Shown one piece after another: positions 1 through 5,835 of a DNA stretch of 15,926 nt. Numbering within the stretch: position 1 is the first letter of the stretch; every line of letters starts with the position of its first letter. Both the position numbers and the translations under genes were made by a program. The notes under the pieces were generated by a model. The model searched no databases. It was given only the letters and a program-made list of their open reading frames with translations, and had not been told where the DNA came from. Origin of the DNA: FEN-727 sp036508635 (GTDB lineage Bacteria > Actinomycetota > Geothermincolia > Fen-727 > Anoxymicrobiaceae); contig DATCGY010000205.1 of the NCBI GenBank assembly GCA_036508635.1, positions 1 to 15,926 on the forward strand, read 5' to 3'.

Positions 1-1
1 G

Positions 2-385
2 AAAGATTACCGCGTGATAGAGAAGGACGAAGCGCTCCGGATCGTGAGGGAGTGCTACGAGATGGGCCTTGTGCCGATGCTCGATCGCCACATGTACTGG
101 AAAGGCACGTCGAACTACTTCGTCATATGCAACTGCTGTGGCTGCTCGTGCCTTCCGATCATCGGTATGAGGACTTTCAAGCGCGACGGTTACCACTACA
201 TACCGTCGGTCTACCGCTCCGTTGTCGACGCGAGCTCTTGCAAGGCGTGCGGCACCTGCGTTGAGGTCTGCAGCTGGAACGAGAGGTTGGTGCGCGCCGG
301 CAGGGCTCGAGTGCTGGACTGCCACGGATGCGGCCAGTGTGTAGCGGTCTGCCCCAATAGAGCCAATAGCATGGTCAAGAGGTAG
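2..385 (+). CDS. 4Fe-4S dicluster-type protein, C-terminal part (partial at window edge)
   Basis: The reading frame is open to the left edge (residues KDYR precede the GTG at 14), so this is the 3' part of a longer gene. Three cysteine groups are visible, counting from the GTG: C39-N-C-C-G-C-S-C46, then C76-x2-C-x2-C-x3-C, then C103-x2-C-x2-C-x3-C-P. The last two are standard ferredoxin motifs for two [4Fe-4S] clusters. The first lies after a 'GLV' helix and resembles the Cys-rich segment seen in anaerobe 4Fe-4S proteins of about 200-350 residues that carry a Cys-rich domain before a C-terminal ferredoxin domain. The likely role is electron transfer in the cytoplasm, with partner unknown. The protein is basic at the end (MVKR) and stops with TAG. 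No partner gene is in the window, since the next gene converges on it. The Fe-S assignment is seen in the sequence; the exact function is not determined. Confidence 0.85.
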   Translation, partial: KDYRVIEKDEALRIVRECYEMGLVPMLDRHMYWKGTSNYFVICNCCGCSCLPIIGMRTFKRDGYHYIPSVYRSVVDASSCKACGTCVEVCSWNERLVRAGRARVLDCHGCGQCVAVCPNRANSMVKR

Positions 386-451
386 GGGGGTCGAACCTCT
401 CAAACGACCGGCAAAGCTGCCGCTTCCGGGCGACAGGCACTGTGTGCGCTA

Positions 452-937
452 TTACACTATGGAAGCGTTCAGATACTCTATGGTCTTCTGGGCGTCCTCC
501 CAGCCTTCACTGGTGACGACTTTCGCCTCGAGCCTCTTGTAGGTCAGGAAGAAGTTCTCGATCTCGTTGAGAAGATGTGGCGGGATATCGTGGATATCTG
601 CGACGTATTTCCACCTCGGGTCGCCGATCGCTACTCCAAGGACCTTGTTGTCGGGTCCCTTCTCGTCCCTCATCAGGAGCATTCCCACGGGCTTGGCGTC
701 CATGAGGCATCCGGCGAACGTGGGCTCTTCCAGCATCACCAGGATGTCGACTTCGTCTCCGTCCTCGGCGAGGGTCCCCTGGATGAATCCGTAATCGGCT
801 GGATAATGAACGGCGCTGTACAGCACCCTGTTTAGTTTTATACGGTCACTGTCATGGTCGTATTCGTATTTGTTTCTGCTACCTTTGGGAACCTCGACGA
901 TTACCTCGACTATGTCGGGAAACGTATCGTTTACCAT
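452..937 (-). CDS. ppa: Inorganic pyrophosphatase, family I (soluble)
   Basis: Hydrolyses pyrophosphate to two phosphates in the cytoplasm, pulling biosynthetic reactions forward; Mg-dependent. The 161-residue length is typical of short bacterial family I enzymes. Active-site residues can be matched to the E. coli enzyme: PKGSRNKYE (K18, K23, E25), R37, YPADYG (Y49), the signature DGDEVD (D59, D61, D64), DEKGPD (D91, D96), K98 and Y133-K134. All metal and phosphate ligands look intact. The frame stays open upstream to 1198, but the ATG at 937 is chosen because AGGAGGC lies about 4-9 bases upstream (941-947) and family homology begins there. The longer form would overlap the oppositely oriented lipoprotein gene. 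It is divergent from that gene and convergent with the Fe-S gene. A plausible sigma-70 promoter lies at 966-994. Confidence 0.96.
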   Translation of the reverse strand: MVNDTFPDIVEVIVEVPKGSRNKYEYDHDSDRIKLNRVLYSAVHYPADYGFIQGTLAEDGDEVDILVMLEEPTFAGCLMDAKPVGMLLMRDEKGPDNKVLGVAIGDPRWKYVADIHDIPPHLLNEIENFFLTYKRLEAKVVTSEGWEDAQKTIEYLNASIV

Positions 938-965
938 CTTGCCTCCTAGCTTGTCATGGTATTGG

Positions 966-994
966 AGCATATTATTGTCAAAACCCTGAGTCAA
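966..994 (-). promoter_or_regulatory. Candidate sigma-70 promoter for ppa
   Basis: On the minus strand TTGACT (989-994) is followed after 17 bases by TATGCT (966-971). The -35 matches 5 of 6 and the -10 matches 4 of 6 of the consensus with ideal spacing, and the expected transcript start would give a leader of about 20 bases carrying the AGGAGG site. Motif only, no experimental support. Confidence 0.45.
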
Positions 995-1104
995 GACAAG
1001 GAAAGTTGGCCAAGAAGGGGAAACATAGGAAGTGTCCACATTGAGAGCGATCAAATAGAACTTGCCGGGCACATGACGCATACGTAAGGAGAAAGGGGAA
1101 GGGA

Positions 1105-1665
1105 ATGAAGAAGTCTTTGGTTCTCTTGATGGTAGTCTTGCTTGGCATTTCGATTTTGTTCGTCGTCGGTTGTGGAAGCGGCGATACGCCCAAGGCACAA
1201 CAGTATCTCAAGCAGGCTGACGCAAGTTGGAGCGCCATTGACAAACAGCTTAACCAGCTTTCCCAGACCCTGACGACAACCCTCGGAGGGGCCTTCAGCG
1301 GAGACTATTCGGCCATTACCGCAGCGGTTCTGCAGCCGGCCGTTGACTCCATCAACAAGGCGCTTCAGGAGATGCCGAACGTCAAGGCGGAGTACGCGAA
1401 AGTCAACAGCCTCAGTGGCGTGGCGGATTATAAGGCTTACGCGGACGCCATGCAGAAGGCCATCGACTCCTACAGTGCCTCGATGACGGCGGTGAAACAG
1501 CTTCTGGAGGGTCTCATTCCCCTGGCAGGCAACCAGGCCGCCATCGCGCAGTACGTCCAGCAGCAGAGCAGTCAGGTGACAAAACTGCAGGAAGCTACCA
1601 ACAAGGCAGCCGAACAGCTCAAGGCCGCCCAGCAGATCAAGCAAGACAAGAAATTGAAGTTCTGA
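1105..1665 (+). CDS. Small predicted lipoprotein, helical, unknown function
   Basis: A 186-residue protein with a clear type II signal peptide: MKK, then a hydrophobic core (about residues 4-21), then lipobox V-V-G-C with the acylated cysteine at C23. It should therefore be anchored to the outer face of the cytoplasmic membrane. The mature part is rich in Ala, Gln, Lys and Leu and looks almost entirely alpha-helical. Heptad-like stretches such as the Q/L/A-rich segment near 'SSQVTKLQEATNKAAEQLKA' suggest a helical bundle or coiled coil. No enzymatic motif is seen. A purine-rich GGAGAAAGGGGAAGGGA tract (1088-1104) serves as the ribosome binding region before the ATG at 1105. It stands alone, divergent from ppa, and is followed by a hairpin. 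I do not recognise the family; a structural or binding role in the envelope is only a guess. Confidence 0.85.
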   Translation: MKKSLVLLMVVLLGISILFVVGCGSGDTPKAQQYLKQADASWSAIDKQLNQLSQTLTTTLGGAFSGDYSAITAAVLQPAVDSINKALQEMPNVKAEYAKVNSLSGVADYKAYADAMQKAIDSYSASMTAVKQLLEGLIPLAGNQAAIAQYVQQQSSQVTKLQEATNKAAEQLKAAQQIKQDKKLKF

Positions 1666-1673
1666 GAAATATT

Positions 1674-1697
1674 TGCGACCCCCATGAAAGGGTCGCA
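1674..1697 (+). terminator. Hairpin after the lipoprotein gene
   Basis: A perfect 8-bp stem, TGCGACCC (1674-1681) with GGGTCGCA (1690-1697), encloses an 8-base loop and starts 9 bases after the lipoprotein stop codon. No U-run follows, so termination would be weak or factor-assisted. It could also simply protect the transcript end. Confidence 0.5.
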
Positions 1698-1705
1698 CCT
1701 GTACA

Positions 1706-1718
1706 CGGACCTGACACG
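1706..1718 (-). repeat. Short REP-like motif, copy B
   Basis: Read on the minus strand this is CGTGTCAGGTCCG. It shares the core GTCAGRTCYG (R = A/G, Y = C/T) with the stretch at 4112-4124: 9 of 13 positions are identical and three of the four differences fall outside or at transitions within the core. Both copies sit between convergent genes. Motifs of the form GGGGTCAGRTCT are familiar from REP-type elements mobilised by Y1 (RAYT) transposases, which is knowledge of the class rather than a match I can verify here. Confidence 0.3.
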
Positions 1719-1739
1719 TGGGGCATTGCGTTCGTGAAG

Positions 1740-1767
1740 AGACCGGGAGCTTTCAAGCTCCCGGTCT
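1740..1767. terminator. Strong bidirectional hairpin terminator, lipoprotein/xylB convergence
   Basis: A perfect 13-bp inverted repeat, AGACCGGGAGCTT (1740-1752) and AAGCTCCCGGTCT (1755-1767), is separated by only two bases, so a tetraloop-like closing is expected. It begins five bases beyond the kinase stop codon (1773-1775) on the minus strand. The flanks are pyrimidine-rich rather than pure U-runs on both strands (TGCTCTT on plus, CTCTTC on minus). Position and strength fit a shared terminator for the two converging genes. Confidence 0.75.
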
Positions 1768-1772
1768 TGCTC

Positions 1773-3308
1773 TTACGCGTCGCGAGCGAACTGCATCTTA
1801 AGCGATGGGTACAGGTTACGGTAGCGCAAATAAGCCTTGTGATACGCCCCGAAGGTGCTCTCGTCCGGCTCGAGCCGTTCTCCATTGGAAGAAAGGGCGC
1901 TACAGGCGTCGTTGACCGAATCGAAGACCCCGGCGGCCACTCCGGCGAGAATTCCCGCTCCCAGCATCGCCGAATCGCTGGTACCCGCGGCCGTGATGGG
2001 CAGTTCAAAGACGTCCGCCTGGACCTGTCTCCAGAACCTCGAGCGTGACCCGCCTCCGCCCGAGACCACTTCGTCAAGCGGCACCCCCATGTCACGCATG
2101 ATTTCAAGAGAATCCTCCAGGCCGAAGGTTACCCCTTCGAGTATCGCACGCACCATGTGCGCTCTTCTCTTCGTGAGATCGAGTCCGTAGAGAACGCCTC
2201 GGGCGTCAGGGTCGGTGTGCGGCGTGCGTTCGCCCGACAGGTATGGAAGGAAAGTGAGCCCATCGCAACCGACGGGGGCCATCGAAGCCTCGTCGATAAG
2301 GATTTCGTACGGGTCTATCCCGAGCCTCGAGGCCTCTGTCACCTCAAGCTCCCCGAGTTCGTCCCGGAACCACCGCAAAGCGAGGCCGGCCGACAGCATC
2401 ACGCCCATCAGGTACCACGTTCCCGGGACGGCGTGGCAGAACGAATGAAGCCGCATCTCCGGATCGTGCACGGGTGTGGACGTGGGCGCGAGGACGGTCC
2501 CCGAACTACCGAGGCTCACGGCTATCCTCCCGGGCTCCAGAACGCCCATCCCGAGGGCCCCGCACGCGTTGTCGGCGCCCCCGGCAGCGACAGGGGTACC
2601 CTCCGGCAGGCCGGTAGCCTTCGCCGCGTCCGGTGACAGGCCACCTATCCGGTCGCCCGACTCGAAGACCGGCGGCAGCCACCCGGTCGGGATCTCCAGC
2701 GCATCGAGCATCGGGCCGGACCAGTTCCTCGAACCAACATCGAACAGGAGGGTGCCGGAAGCATCGGACATCTCGGTGGATTCAACGCCGGTCAGGCGCA
2801 GGTTTATGTAATCTTTGGGGAGCAGCAGGCGTCGCACCCGCCCGTAGCAGTCGGGTTCGTTCTTCCTGAGCCACAGGACCTTCGGCGCGGTAAAACCCGG
2901 CAGAGCGGGATTGCCGGTCCATTTCGACAGGCGGTCCAGCCCGATGGTGCGGGTTATCTGTTCGCATTGCGACGAGGTCCGCTGGTCACACCAGAGTATG
3001 CAGGGCCTTACGACCGTACCGGAACCATCGAGGAAGACGCTTCCGTGCATCTGGCCGGAGACCCCGATACCCGCTATATCTCCAGGTTCCGCTCCGCTGG
3101 ACTCGACAGCGTCTCTAACGGACCTCGTTGCCGCATCCCACCAGTCGGCAGGGTCCTGTTCCGCCCACCCTGGGCGCGGCGTGGAGGTTTCGTAGGAGAC
3201 AAACGAGGTTGCCATTACCGCGCCGGTCGTGCCGATGACCCCGGCCTTCGCGCCGGTCGTGCCGAGATCCAATCCGACCAGAAAAGGCCCTTTGCCACAC
3301 TTTTTCAT
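1773..3308 (-). CDS. xylB: FGGY-family carbohydrate kinase, xylulokinase type
   Basis: ATP-dependent sugar kinase of 511 residues, predicted to phosphorylate D-xylulose or a close ketose in the cytoplasm. The actin-like N-terminal domain opens with GLDLGTTGAK (12-21), the first phosphate loop. SGQMHGSVFLD (84-94) carries the MHG sugar-binding motif typical of XylB, and TGNPALPGFTAPK (131-143) is the family's LPGFTAPK segment. The C-terminal domain has GGADNACGA (243-251) with the presumed catalytic base D246, the phosphate motif SLGSSGT (265-271) and the late adenosine-binding SGGGGSRS. ATG at 3308 has GGGGAG upstream. It is divergent from a class II aldolase/epimerase, an arrangement that suggests a shared sugar pathway. 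Specificity among FGGY kinases (xylulose, ribulose, 5-deoxy sugars) cannot be fixed by sequence reading alone. The gene ends at a strong terminator. Confidence 0.9.
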   Translation of the reverse strand: MKKCGKGPFLVGLDLGTTGAKAGVIGTTGAVMATSFVSYETSTPRPGWAEQDPADWWDAATRSVRDAVESSGAEPGDIAGIGVSGQMHGSVFLDGSGTVVRPCILWCDQRTSSQCEQITRTIGLDRLSKWTGNPALPGFTAPKVLWLRKNEPDCYGRVRRLLLPKDYINLRLTGVESTEMSDASGTLLFDVGSRNWSGPMLDALEIPTGWLPPVFESGDRIGGLSPDAAKATGLPEGTPVAAGGADNACGALGMGVLEPGRIAVSLGSSGTVLAPTSTPVHDPEMRLHSFCHAVPGTWYLMGVMLSAGLALRWFRDELGELEVTEASRLGIDPYEILIDEASMAPVGCDGLTFLPYLSGERTPHTDPDARGVLYGLDLTKRRAHMVRAILEGVTFGLEDSLEIMRDMGVPLDEVVSGGGGSRSRFWRQVQADVFELPITAAGTSDSAMLGAGILAGVAAGVFDSVNDACSALSSNGERLEPDESTFGAYHKAYLRYRNLYPSLKMQFARDA

Positions 3309-3353
3309 GCCATCTCCCCGTCAATATCAGCCGGAGAACTATGGTACCATTAA

Positions 3354-3394
3354 CAGCACGCCGGGGAGGCCGGGTTTTGTGTCTCGGCGTGCTG
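3354..3394. promoter_or_regulatory. Long inverted repeat in the xylB/aldolase divergent leader
   Basis: CAGCACGCCG (3354-3363) and CGGCGTGCTG (3385-3394) are perfect 10-bp complements around a 21-base loop, with one G-U and one more G-C pair possible inside. The 3' arm could alternatively pair with GCCGGG (3369-3374), giving two mutually exclusive structures. It lies 73 bases upstream of the aldolase ATG and 46 upstream of the kinase ATG. An adjoining perfect 10-bp palindrome ATGGTACCAT (3341-3350) overlaps where a promoter -10 might lie. Operator and leader-attenuator are both possible; neither is proven. Confidence 0.4.
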
Positions 3395-3466
3395 GCTACT
3401 GAGACGTTCGGTTCCCTTGAGAACCTGCATGAACGCGCACGCATTTTCCGTTGAAGGGAGAATCCG

Positions 3467-4105
3467 ATGGCAAATGAAGAGCTCATACTGGAAGCGATGA
3501 AAGAAGTGCTCATCACGGGCCAGGAGATGGCGCGGCGCGGCCTGGTGGCAGGGACGTCGGGCAACTGCTCGGTCAGGGTACCGGAGACGGACCTCGTTGT
3601 TATCACTCCAACCTCGCTCGAATACGAGCTCATGCTCCACGAGGATATCTGTGTTATCAATATGGGCGGCGATCAGGTCAAGGGCCGCCACAAGCCATCG
3701 ATCGAGATCAACATGCACCTTGCGATCTACGAGGCACGCCCCGAGATTGGAGGCATAGTCCACACGCACCAGACGATGGGCACCGCCGTGGCGGTTGCCG
3801 GAAAAGCGATTCCACCGATACTCGAGGAGCAGGTGTTCTCGTTGCTGGGAGCGGTTGACTTAGCCGAATACGGCGGCCCCGGCTCTGTCGAGCTTGCCAG
3901 GAACACGGTGGAAGCTCTCGGATTCAAGAACGCATGCCTCCTTGCTCACCACGGCGTAGTCGCCGTCGGTCAAAAGATCAGGAACGCTCTCCACAACGCT
4001 GAAATAGTCGAGCGCGCCGCTTCTATCTACATAATGTCCAACATCCTCGGCGGCCCGAAAATAGTCCCCTTCATGGCCGCCGAATACGAGGGCAAAGACC
4101 TCTAA
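3467..4105 (+). CDS. Class II aldolase/epimerase (fuculose-phosphate aldolase / ribulose-phosphate 4-epimerase family)
   Basis: A 212-residue zinc enzyme of the AraD/FucA superfamily, cytoplasmic and usually tetrameric, that cleaves or epimerises phosphorylated ketoses. The phosphate loop is GTSGNCSVR (29-37) and a second phosphate-binding stretch is TPTSLEY (47-53). KPSIE (76-80) supplies the acidic residue equivalent to the catalytic Glu of FucA. Zinc ligands are H99 and H101 in VHTHQ plus a histidine of AHHG (161-162). Length and motifs match the aldolase branch; epimerases are usually a little longer and carry extra catalytic residues near the end, which I do not see clearly. AAGGGAG precedes the ATG by a normal distance. 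Divergence from the FGGY kinase supports kinase-then-aldolase use of one sugar, for example a pentulose or deoxy sugar yielding dihydroxyacetone phosphate. Substrate is inferred, not read. Confidence 0.88.
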   Translation: MANEELILEAMKEVLITGQEMARRGLVAGTSGNCSVRVPETDLVVITPTSLEYELMLHEDICVINMGGDQVKGRHKPSIEINMHLAIYEARPEIGGIVHTHQTMGTAVAVAGKAIPPILEEQVFSLLGAVDLAEYGGPGSVELARNTVEALGFKNACLLAHHGVVAVGQKIRNALHNAEIVERAASIYIMSNILGGPKIVPFMAAEYEGKDL

Positions 4106-4108
4106 AAA

Positions 4109-4130
4109 CCTGGGGTCAGATCTGTTTTTT
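4109..4130 (+). repeat. Short REP-like motif, copy A, followed by a T-run
   Basis: CCTGGGGTCAGATCTG followed by six T residues lies just after the aldolase stop and before the 3' end of the convergent glycosylase gene. It holds the 8-bp palindrome CAGATCTG (4117-4124) and shares the GTCAGRTCYG core with 1706-1718. GACCTC (4097-4102) can pair with GGGGTC (4112-4117), and with the T-run this might also act as a weak terminator. Membership in a genomic repeat family is inferred. Confidence 0.35.
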
Positions 4131-4137
4131 GAAGGGG

Positions 4138-4932
4138 CTATTTTTGGCAGGTGGGGCAGAAGTAGCTGGTTCGGCCGGCGATTGTCTTCTTTGAGAGCTT
4201 GTCGTGTGTGCGGGGGCACTCTCCGTCCTTACCGCGATTGGGGATGATCAACCTGTCGGCCCATCCGTCGAGCTCCGCATTCAGATTGACGGCTTGTTTC
4301 AGGACCCACTTCATCTTGTCGTAGAGCCGTCGGACCTCCCCATCGGAAAGGCTGGTTGTCATTCGGTCCGGCCGCACACCCGCCTGGTATGCGATCTCGT
4401 CGGAGTATTCGTTGCCGATGCCCGCAATGAGCTCCTGGACCATCAGCACCTGGTGCAACGTCGTCTTATGCCCGCGGATCACATCGTTGAACCTCTTGAA
4501 AGTGAAGGCCCGGCTCAGTGGCTCGGGGCCAAGCTTCGCGATCTCGGGAATATCGTCGTCGTCTGTGGTCTCGTACAGCGCTATCTTGCCGAATAACCTC
4601 GGGTCGGTGTAGTGCAGGCAGGACCCTCCCTCGAAATAGAACTCAGCTTTGCTGAATCTCGGCTTCCGCTCCCCACGCTCCCTGAAGAAAAGGGCTCCAG
4701 TGAGCCCGAAGTGAATTAGGAGAATGCTGTTTCTGTCGGTCCTGACGAGAAGGTACTTCGCCCGTCTTTCCACATCGGTGAAGGACGCTCCTTTCAGGCC
4801 CCGGCTCAGGGCCGCCGGGGTGGCCTTGTCCAGGATGCGCTTGTCCGGCACCGATACCCTGTCTATCTTTCTGCCGAGGGCATTTGCGGCCAGGCAGCGC
4901 CGTCTCGCCTCAACTTCGGGCAGCTCCGGCAA
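4138..4932 (-). CDS. mutM: Fpg/Nei-family DNA glycosylase (formamidopyrimidine-DNA glycosylase), TTG start
   Basis: Base-excision repair enzyme of 264 residues that removes oxidised purines (8-oxoguanine, FapyG) and nicks the abasic site. The mature N-terminus must be Pro, and the frame gives M-PELPEVE from TTG at 4930-4932, which fixes the start; P2 is the nucleophile and E3 its partner. Also visible are the beta-hairpin lysine K59, DPRLFGKI (110-117), the helix-two-turn-helix loop GIGNEYSDEI (171-180) and the C-terminal zinc hairpin with GRTSYFCPTC. The zinc finger is altered: C239, C259 and C262 are present, but the second cysteine position is T242, followed by H243, so the site may be CHCC. 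GGGAGG lies inside the end of the upstream DUF72 gene, whose TGA is 4 bases before this TTG, so the two are probably translationally coupled. Fpg versus Nei specificity is not certain. Confidence 0.92.
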   Translation of the reverse strand: MPELPEVEARRRCLAANALGRKIDRVSVPDKRILDKATPAALSRGLKGASFTDVERRAKYLLVRTDRNSILLIHFGLTGALFFRERGERKPRFSKAEFYFEGGSCLHYTDPRLFGKIALYETTDDDDIPEIAKLGPEPLSRAFTFKRFNDVIRGHKTTLHQVLMVQELIAGIGNEYSDEIAYQAGVRPDRMTTSLSDGEVRRLYDKMKWVLKQAVNLNAELDGWADRLIIPNRGKDGECPRTHDKLSKKTIAGRTSYFCPTCQK

Positions 4933-4936
4933 CTGA

Positions 4937-5671
4937 TCAGCCTCCCACTTCCGACAGCATGCTCTTGAGCTCCAGGGCGTTCTCTATCGCGTAGCACGCG
5001 TAGTCGTTGTTGAAGTAGACGAAACAGTCGCGTCCTTCCTCGAGCTCGCCGCCGACTTCCTGCGCCAGCTCCCACAGCTCGTTTCTTTCGTAGCCGGGAC
5101 TGTCCGAGAGGTGTCCGCCGTGCATGCGCCAAAACGAGAAGTCCGCGGTACGCTTGCGGGGTGCGGGGTAGAACGGGCTGTCTGCCGCACACAGTGCAAC
5201 GCCGTGACTGCTCATCAGATCGAAGACGTCGTCGTTGAGCCACGTATCGTCCCCGAACTCGAGCACCGACCTGTATCGATTGTGAACCGCGCCCAGGAAC
5301 TCCTCGAGCCTCTCCAGGTTTACGTGCCAGCGTGGAGGAAGCTGGAAGAGCACCGCCGCGCACCTCCTGCCCATCCCCGCAAGATTCGTGTAGAAGTTCT
5401 CGAGCCCCGTCCCAGGGTCCTTGAGCTTCTTCACGTGGGTTATGTAGCGGCTGGCCTTCACGGTGAACCTGAACCCCGTAGGAGCCATCTGCCGCCAGCC
5501 GTCAAAGGTCTCCCTGCTCGGTAGCCTGTAAAACGAGTTATTGATCTCGACCGTATCGAAGTGCCGGGCGTAGTATTTGAACCATTCGCTCTCCGGCATA
5601 TCCTCGGGATAAAACCTTTCTTTCCAGTGAGGGTAGACCCACCCCGACGTTCCAACGAAAAGTTCCGCCAT
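4937..5671 (-). CDS. DUF72 domain protein (YecE family)
   Basis: A 244-residue cytoplasmic protein filling the whole DUF72 fold, a TIM-barrel-like family of unknown biochemical role. Family landmarks are GTSGWVYPHW (7-16), EINNSFYRLPS (42-52), the VKASRYITH stretch (71-79), LFQLPPRW (108-115), WRMHGG (181-186) and YFNND (219-223). Length is as expected and no motif seems missing. The ATG at 5671 has GGAG about six bases upstream. It is the first gene of a two-gene unit with the Fpg-type glycosylase, whose start lies 4 bases past this stop codon. In other genomes DUF72 genes also occur near DNA repair genes, so a role in nucleic-acid repair or nucleoside handling is a reasonable but untested idea. 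Confidence 0.92.
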   Translation of the reverse strand: MAELFVGTSGWVYPHWKERFYPEDMPESEWFKYYARHFDTVEINNSFYRLPSRETFDGWRQMAPTGFRFTVKASRYITHVKKLKDPGTGLENFYTNLAGMGRRCAAVLFQLPPRWHVNLERLEEFLGAVHNRYRSVLEFGDDTWLNDDVFDLMSSHGVALCAADSPFYPAPRKRTADFSFWRMHGGHLSDSPGYERNELWELAQEVGGELEEGRDCFVYFNNDYACYAIENALELKSMLSEVGG

Positions 5672-5685
5672 CGATTCTCCAGTCC

Positions 5686-5740
5686 GCGACTCCGGGTCGC
5701 ACCGTTCGGCCGACTTTCACGGGCAACGCCCGTCTCGGTC
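5686..5740. promoter_or_regulatory. Two hairpins in the DUF72/ribokinase divergent spacer
   Basis: GCGAC (5686-5690) pairs with GTCGC (5696-5700) over a 5-base loop. Next, GGCCGA (5708-5713) pairs with TCGGTC (5735-5740, one G-U) and encloses the perfect inner stem ACGGGC (5719-5724) / GCCCGT (5728-5733). The structures would form in the leader of the DUF72 transcript or in DNA. Function unknown. Confidence 0.35.
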
Positions 5741-5752
5741 TATTCTCTTCTG

Positions 5753-5780
5753 CGTCGCGACGCTTTTTCCCGTCGAGACG
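5753..5780. promoter_or_regulatory. Tandem CGTCGNGACG palindromic boxes
   Basis: CGTCGCGACG (5753-5762, extendable to the 12-bp palindrome GCGTCGCGACGC) and CGTCGAGACG (5771-5780) are two near-identical 10-base boxes 18 bases apart start to start, with a pyrimidine tract (CTTTTTCC) between. Paired palindromic boxes just upstream of a promoter region are typical of a repressor or activator binding site. No cognate regulator is in the window. Confidence 0.35.
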
Positions 5781-5791
5781 CCCGATACCCG

Positions 5792-5803
5792 CATAACGTT
5801 ATG
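5792..5803. promoter_or_regulatory. CATAACGTTATG palindrome, candidate operator of the ribokinase operon
   Basis: A perfect 12-bp palindrome with a central CG, about 33 bases upstream of the ribokinase start. CG-centred AACGTT palindromes are characteristic of LacI-family repressor operators, a family that often controls sugar kinase operons. The overlapping TATGGTACGAT could be the -10 region, but no good -35 is seen. Operator role is inferred. Confidence 0.45.
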
Positions 5804-5835
5804 GTACGATTCTAGCCGTATCAAGGGGGAATTTG

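Noticed and set aside
375..402. Minus-strand GGTTCGACC resembling a tRNA T-loop
   Set aside because: The T-stem has a mismatch, the segment runs into the coding end of the Fe-S gene, and no acceptor stem, anticodon arm or D arm can be drawn.
409..422. Small hairpin CGGCA/TGCCG between the Fe-S and ppa genes
   Set aside because: Only five pairs with no U-run; too weak to call a terminator.
938..1198. N-terminal extension of the pyrophosphatase to 248 residues
   Set aside because: The extension is not pyrophosphatase-like and overlaps the opposite-strand lipoprotein gene, and AGGAGG sits right before the ATG at 937.
1051..1698. 215-residue minus-strand frame over the lipoprotein gene
   Set aside because: Antisense shadow. 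The plus-strand gene has a signal peptide, lipobox and ribosome binding site; the shadow has low-complexity Leu/Arg content and no family motif.
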